Under the pieces are notes generated by a model. That model ran no database searches. It was not told where the DNA came from and worked only from the letters and a program-made list of their open reading frames with translations. 64,000 nucleotides of DNA from VAZQ01 sp963817015 (GTDB lineage: Bacteria > Pseudomonadota > Alphaproteobacteria > Rhizobiales > Xanthobacteraceae): the NCBI GenBank assembly GCA_963817015.1, contig CAWFMV010000010.1, positions 124,001 through 188,000 of the forward strand, given 5' to 3'. Of this stretch, positions 59,391 through 64,000 are shown piece by piece. Positions within the stretch are counted from its first letter, which is position 1. Each line of letters opens with the position of its first letter. Made by a program: the position numbers and the translations under genes.

Positions 59391-60197
59391 CCCGCCGTGT
59401 AGCCGCCGTCGACGTACATGATCTGCCCGGTGCAGAAGTCCGACGCCGGCGAGAGCAGATAGACCGCCATGCCCGATCAGGTCCTCGACCTCGCCGAGCC
59501 GGCCGAGCGGAATGCGCGACAGCGAGCGCGCCCGCGTCTGCTGGCCGAGCTCGTCGTCGCCGTACATCCAGGCGGTGAGCTTGGAGCGGAACACCGTCGG
59601 CGCGATCGCGTTGACGGTGATGCCGTGCTTCGCCCATTCGGTCGCGAGCACGCGGGTGAGCGCGTCGGTCGCGCCCTTGGAGGTGCAATAGCCGGTGTAG
59701 CCGGAGATAGTTGCCGTGGCGGCCGCGCACCGACGACATCAGCAGCACCTTGCCGCGCTACCTTGTTGGCGATCCAGTAGCGTGCCGACCGCCTTCGCCA
59801 TGAACCAGATGCCGCGCACGTTGGCGTCCATCACCGCCTGCCAGTCCTCGTAGGCGAGGTCCTGGATGAAGCCCGGCTTGTTCATGCCGGACGCGACCAC
59901 GAGCTGGTCGACGCGGCCGAAGCGCTTGAGCGCGGCGTCGAGCATCGCCTTGGCGTCGTCGAGCGCTGTCGGGCCGCCGCACGATGGTCTCGACCTCGCC
60001 GCCGACCTCGCGCACCTCGGCCGCGACCTCGTCGAGCTCGTCCTTGCGTGCCCGACGCCAGCACGAGCTTGCCGCCGAGCGCGCCGAGCGCGATGCGCGC
60101 AGCCGCGCCCGAAGGCGCCGGACGCGCCGGTGACGATCGCGACCTTGCCCTTGACGTCGAACAGCGACAGCGGATGGCGCAGCGGTTCGGAGATCAT
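59387..60197 (-). CDS. Short-chain dehydrogenase/reductase
   Basis: About 268 residues. Cofactor motif KVAIVTGASGAFGRG, then QLVVASGMNKPGFIQDLAYE, DANVRGIWFMAKAVG, Ser region LLMSSVRGRHGN, catalytic SGYTGYCTSKGATDALTRVL (Y-x3-K), TVNAIAPTVFRSKLTAWM and the C-terminal GQIMYVDGGYTAG. Classical SDR oxidising or reducing a hydroxyl/keto group. Slips near 60,105, 60,050, 59,975, 59,775, 59,757, 59,710, 59,470 and 59,390. Runs with the 3-hydroxyacyl-CoA dehydrogenase. Confidence 0.85.
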
Positions 60198-60209
60198 GTT
60201 GTCCTCATC

Positions 60210-60300
60210 GCTCAGCGTCATGCCCGGGCTTGACCCGGCATCCATGCGCTTCCGCGCTCTTGCGTGAACGATGGATGCCGGGTCAAGCCCGGCATGACGA
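60210..60300. repeat. REP-like palindrome
   Basis: GTCATGCCCGGGCTTGACCC and GGGTCAAGCCCGGCATGAC are near-perfect complements around a 40-base centre. It separates the double-cyclase gene from the SDR gene on the same strand, and one frame of the cyclase gene runs into it. Confidence 0.8.
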
Positions 60301-60301
60301 T

Positions 60302-61926
60302 CTACTTCCCGTCTCGAATCGGAACGTCTGCTTCGGATCGAGCACCGCGACCACGCGCAGCGCGCAGCCTTCGCCGTCCGGCCAGCGCCACGGGAAGGCG
60401 AAGAAGGTGCAGCGCTTGCCGGTGATCTTGTCGATGTCGCCGCCGATGTTCTCGATGCCCGGGATGCCGTTGGTCATCATGATCTTGTGCGCCGGCTCCC
60501 AGTGCGGGAAGTCCTCGATGATGTGGCGGCCGGTCTCGGCCTTGTACTCGTCGTCGAGATGCGGCTGCGCCGGCCCGGCCCGTGCGGCCCGAGGAAGGTG
60601 CCGAGCGGATGATCGAGCGCCTGCACGTCGACGCCGACGAGCTTGACGCCGCGCTCGACGATCCATTCGGCCGCCTCTTTGTAGAGGCCGGGCGAATAGG
60701 CGTAGTAGTCGGGGTTGTCGCCGTAGTTGCTGGTGGCTGCCGGTGTTGATCATCAGGATGTCGTTCTTGCGGATCTTCGGCTCGGCGTTCTCCAGATCCT
60801 TCGGCGTGATGACGCCCCACTTGCCCTTCGGGATCGAGACCACGACGCCGGTGCCGAAGAAGCGCCAGAGCGGATAGCCGGTCAGCGTCGGCTGGTTCTC
60901 CTGCACATGGATCGGCGCGTCCATGTGCGTGCCGCGATGCATGATGCCTTCGAACTGCTGCACCAGCAGCGCCGTCCTTGGCGTGGAACTCGACGCACGC
61001 GCACATTGAGGTTGGCGCGCGACGGCCATTGCGGCATGCCATGGCCCCAGCGGTGGGTGAGATCGTAGAACTTCGAGGTCCTTGGTGCCGGTCGGTGCCT
61101 TCACGGCCGGCGTCTTCGGCGCGCCGGACTCGAGGCGGTAGTTGCCCGGCGGATCGAGGATCGCGACCAGCCGGATCACGCAGGCGTCGCCCTCGTGCCA
61201 TTTCCACGGGAAGCCCTGGAACGTGCAGCGCTTGCCGGACACCTCGTCGAGATCGCCGCCGACGTTCTCGATGGTCGGGATGCCGGCCGCGAGCAGCGCC
61301 TTGTGCGCCGGCGTTCCACTCCGGGAAATCCTCGATCGCCTCGCGCCCGGTCGCCTTCTTGTATTCCGGCAGCAGATACTTGATCTGCGGGCCGTTGCGA
61401 TGCGGCCCGAGCGAGGTCGCGAGCGGATGATCGACGCACGCGGTGTCGACGCCGACGAGCTTGACCTTCTTCTTCACCAGCCACTCGGCGGCCGCCTTGC
61501 GACAGGCCCGGCGCGTGGCCGAAATATTCCTTGCTGTCGGAATAGCGGCGGTGCCAGCCGGTGTTGATGAGCACGATGTCGTCGGCCTGGATCTGCGGGC
61601 TCGGCCTTTTCGAGGTCCTGCCGGCTCGACCAGCTCCCATTTGCTCCTTCGGGATCGACAGCACGACGCCGGTGCCGAAGAAGCGGTCGAGCGCGAGGTC
61701 GCCGACCGCCTGCCGTCTCCGGCAGCAGATGGATCGGCGCATTCACATGCGTCGAGGTGTGGAAGATGGTGGTGATCTTGTGCGTCATCACGCCGTGCTT
61801 GGCGTGATAGGTGAGGCGCTCGAGCTTGATCTCCTCGTAGCCCGGAAAGATCGGCGTATACATGCCCCAGGGATGGCTGAGCTCGTAGAACTCGAGCCCC
61901 GTCTCCGGGTCTTTCACCGCTGCCAT
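60302..61926 (-). CDS. Tandem double cyclase-family (kynurenine-formamidase-like) protein
   Basis: About 540 residues made of two homologous cyclase domains, where a normal member has about 260. Domain 1: EFYELSHPWGMYTPIFPGYE, IFHTSTHVNAPIHLL, RFFGTGVVLSIPK, ENVGGDLDEVSGKRCTFQGF. Domain 2: KFYDLTHRWGHGMPQWPS, GIMHRGTHMDAPIHV, RFFGTGVVVSIPKGKWGVIT, ENIGGDIDKITGKRCTFFAF. Domain 2 has the full metal motif H-x-G-T-H-x-D-x-P-x-H; domain 1 has Ser for Gly and Asn for Asp. No stop codon or new start separates them, though several slips occur. Metal-dependent hydrolase or cyclase of unknown substrate. Starts one base after the ubiD stop. Confidence 0.75.
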
Positions 61927-61927
61927 C

Positions 61928-63478
61928 TTAAGCCTGCTCCTTCGTCAGAACCCATTCGCCATTCTCGCCTCGCGCCACCTGGCCCTGCTCGCGCATCTCG
62001 TCGAGCGTCAGAACGATCTCGCGTCCGTCCTTGCTGCCGAGCGACGCCATCAGCTCGGTGAAATACATCGGCCGCGCCGCCAGCGCCTGCTCGACGGTCT
62101 GATAGCGAGCCGCCGGCTCGATCCGCGTCGCGCTCACCACCCGCGCCTCGATGCCGTCCTTGGCGCAGCGGCGCCGGTCAGATCGAAGCCGGCCTTGGTG
62201 GTGAGCCGATCAGCGCCCGCCATCACGTCCATCGGAAACGCCATCTGGCCGGGCACCAGCACGAGGTCCGGTCGGCGCGGAAGCGATTGGCCATCGCCCA
62301 TTCGATGTCGTCATCGGAGAAGACGTCGACGTCCTCATCCACCACATAGACATGCGCACGAACGGGATCGCAAGCACGTCGTGATCGCGTCGCGGGCGCG
62401 ACCTTGCGCGCTGCGCGCCAGCGCCACGCGCGCATGCAGGAGACCGCTCGCGCTCGCGACCGCATAGACCGCAGACGCCGCAATGCCGGCCTCCTCGAGG
62501 AGCTGCATGATGCGCGCTTCGATGATGACTCCGCATCTGATGCGAATGCTCCGTGCGCGCCAGTAAACCGCGTGCCATGCAGCACGGTCTGATGCAGCGC
62601 GATCCTTGCGCATGCGTGATCGCGGTGACGTGGAAGACCGGATCGACATGCACCGGTCCGTAGTAGCCGAGGAACTCGCCATAGGGCCCTTCGATCTCGG
62701 AGTAGCCGGCCTTGTCGAAATAGCCCTCGACGATGATCTCGGCGTCGGCCGGCACCAGCAGGCCGTTCGAGACCGCGCGCACCATCGGCAACGGCGCGCC
62801 GCGCATCGTCCCGACGAGATCGAACTCGTCGAGCGCGGAGGCGCGCACGCTGGCGGTGACGAAATCGAGCGGATGCGATCCGATCGCGAAGTTGACCGGC
62901 AGGTGCTCGCCGCGCGCCGACCGCATTCCAGGAACATGCGCGGAGGTCGGACATCTGCGTGAGGTTCGAGCGCATGGTCGTGCGCGAGCGCAGCATCAGC
63001 CGCCGGCAGCCGACGTTGCGCCGCCCGGTCACCGGATCGACCGAGTAGTCGATCGCCGACGAGATATACGGCGCGCCGTCATACTGGTGCTGCACATGGA
63101 ACGGCAGCCGCATCAGGTCGATGGCATCGCCGGTCAGGACCACCTGCTGCACCGGCGCGTCGCCCTGCGGAATTTCGAACGGCCTTCTGTGGGCTCTGCA
63201 TCCGGCGCGCCATACTCGGCGCCAGCGCGCGCTCGTCGGCGAGGCCGAAGGCGGCCGCCATGCGCCGGCGGCTGCCGCCGACGGCGCCGACGATCTCGAA
63301 ATGCTCGGCCCGGCATTCTTGAACAGCGTCGCCTTCGGACGAGGCTTCGATGATGGCGCTGATATCGGCCAAGTGCGACCGGCTCAGCATGAATCTCGAC
63401 CTCACCCAAGTCCTGCAACTGATCGACAAAACGCCGGAGCCGAAATCGATCCAGGTCCACACGCGGAACCGCAGTCAT
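61928..63478 (-). CDS. UbiD-family prenyl-FMN decarboxylase
   Basis: About 515 residues. RVDLDRFRLRRFVDQLQDLG, LTGDAIDLMRLPFHVQHQYD, VGCRRLMLRSRTTM, GEHLPVNFAIGSHPLDFVTA, VPADAEIIVEGYFDKAGYSE, IEGPYGEFLGYYGPVHVDPV (active-site Glu block) and VVDEDVDVFSDDDIEWAMAN. The C-terminal 70 residues (RYQTVEQALAARPMYFTELM) match the tail of the UbiD at 22,880. Slips near 63,300, 63,186, 62,940, 62,605, 62,545, 62,400 and several more to 62,170. First gene of the minus-strand operon ubiD - cyclase - SDR - dehydrogenase. Confidence 0.85.
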
Positions 63479-63671
63479 CGATGATCCTTATTCCCCTGCC
63501 CTTGCGCTTTGCCCCTCGGCGCGGCTTTTCGCCCCACCCATAACAGACCAAGCAATATCGGTGACAAACGAGTTTGCATCCCCGGTAATCTCCCCTAGCA
63601 TGCGTGTTTTCAGGTGGCCACACAGCGATTGGGGCAACCGAAAATCGCCAGAACATCGGAGGACGCGCTCC

Positions 63672-64000
63672 ATGATCGCTCGACCCGCATCGATGATCGC
63701 CTTGCTCGCCGCGCTGGCGGCGCCATTGCCTGCGCAGGCCGATCCGGTCGCCGATTTCTACCGCGGCAAGACGATTAACCTTGTGGTCGGCACCTCGGCC
63801 GGCAACGACTACGACTTCCGCGGCCGGCTGATCGCGCGCCACATGGGCCGCCACATTCCGGGCGAGCCCGTCATCGTGCCGCAGAACATGCCGGGCGCCG
63901 GCGGGATCAAGGCGGCGAACTACATCGCCGCGATCGCCCCCAAGGACGGCACTACCGTCCACATGATCATGACCAACATGATGGCGACGCAGGCGATCGG
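63672..64000 (+). CDS. TTT-like solute receptor, 3' part outside window
   Basis: Starts at ATG 63,672 after ATCGGAGGACG. Signal peptide MIARPASMIALLAALAAPLP, then ADPVADFYRGKTINLVVGTS, AGNDYDFRGRLIARHMGRHI, VIVPQNMPGAGGIKAANYIA and APKDGTTVHMIMTNMMA. Same branch as the receptors at 19,973, 21,413 and 39,897. Divergent from the UbiD operon, with a 193-bp shared promoter gap (63,479-63,671). Confidence 0.85.
   Translation, partial: MIARPASMIALLAALAAPLPAQADPVADFYRGKTINLVVGTSAGNDYDFRGRLIARHMGRHIPGEPVIVPQNMPGAGGIKAANYIAAIAPKDGTTVHMIMTNMMATQAI

Noticed and set aside
22880..63478. Programmed +1 frameshifting as the cause of the many slips
   Set aside because: There is no common slippery heptamer or rare codon, there are many slips per gene, and unrelated genes are affected. 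Sequence error is far more likely.
1..64000. tRNA, rRNA, CRISPR, prophage or insertion-sequence content
   Set aside because: I found no cloverleaf with a TTCGANNC arm in the gaps, no evenly spaced repeat arrays, and no transposase, integrase or phage structural motif.

Overview
The window looks like a chromosomal piece of a high-GC alphaproteobacterium of the order Hyphomicrobiales, close to Bradyrhizobium, Pseudolabrys or Rhodopseudomonas. The clues are the GC-rich codon use, the many orphan tripartite-tricarboxylate (TTT/Bug-type) receptors, a rhizobial-type asparaginase, a NasT/NasS-controlled nitrate assimilation cluster and several families of palindromic REP-like intergenic repeats. I saw no rRNA, tRNA, CRISPR array, prophage or insertion sequence.

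Layout. 1-11,500 is a mixed housekeeping region: an exported SGNH-like protein, a lipoprotein, a TTT receptor, an alpha/beta hydrolase, MeaB GTPase, pyroglutamyl peptidase, asparaginase, a DUF3750 protein, a DMT exporter and an old-yellow-enzyme reductase. 11,800-14,800 is a compact minus-strand unit of ECF-like sigma factor, membrane anti-sigma factor and secreted subtilase. The periplasmic half of the anti-sigma factor resembles a subtilase propeptide, which I consider the most original observation here. 15,000-26,400 holds an NadX-like dehydrogenase, a dihydroxyphthalate-decarboxylase-like protein, a UbiD decarboxylase (with a decayed partial copy just upstream), an enoyl-CoA hydratase and five solute receptors without their membrane partners.

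26,550-39,100 is a complete assimilatory nitrate system: nasT-nasS, then a sigma-54-type promoter, a leader RNA with two ANTAR hexaloop hairpins and a terminator, then nrtA-nrtB-nrtC/D, a globin, nirA, an Fe-S/FAD reductase, nasA and the siroheme methyltransferase cobA. Nitrate would be imported, reduced to nitrite and then to ammonium. The globin may deal with NO, and cobA would feed siroheme to NirA.

39,200-45,940 has an HdeD-like membrane protein, a TTT receptor with an alcohol dehydrogenase and ABC permease/ATPase genes, an HtrA-like protein whose catalytic residues look lost, and a small hydrolase. 46,000-64,000 is an apparent catabolic island: amidohydrolase, six cupin genes (including two related A-B pairs and one double cupin), two lone Fe3+-type ABC receptors, a CoxG-like protein, a flavin monooxygenase, an enolase-superfamily enzyme, a 3-hydroxyacyl-CoA dehydrogenase, an SDR, a tandem double-cyclase protein, a second UbiD decarboxylase and a divergent TTT receptor. 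The substrate cannot be read from the sequence; an aromatic or unsaturated carboxylic acid is a reasonable guess.

Many reading frames, above all in 22,900-25,700 and 29,500-63,500, are broken by single-base indels while the protein sequence stays conserved in the next frame. Most are +1. I read these as sequencing or assembly errors rather than gene death, and give the whole span of each such gene as one CDS.
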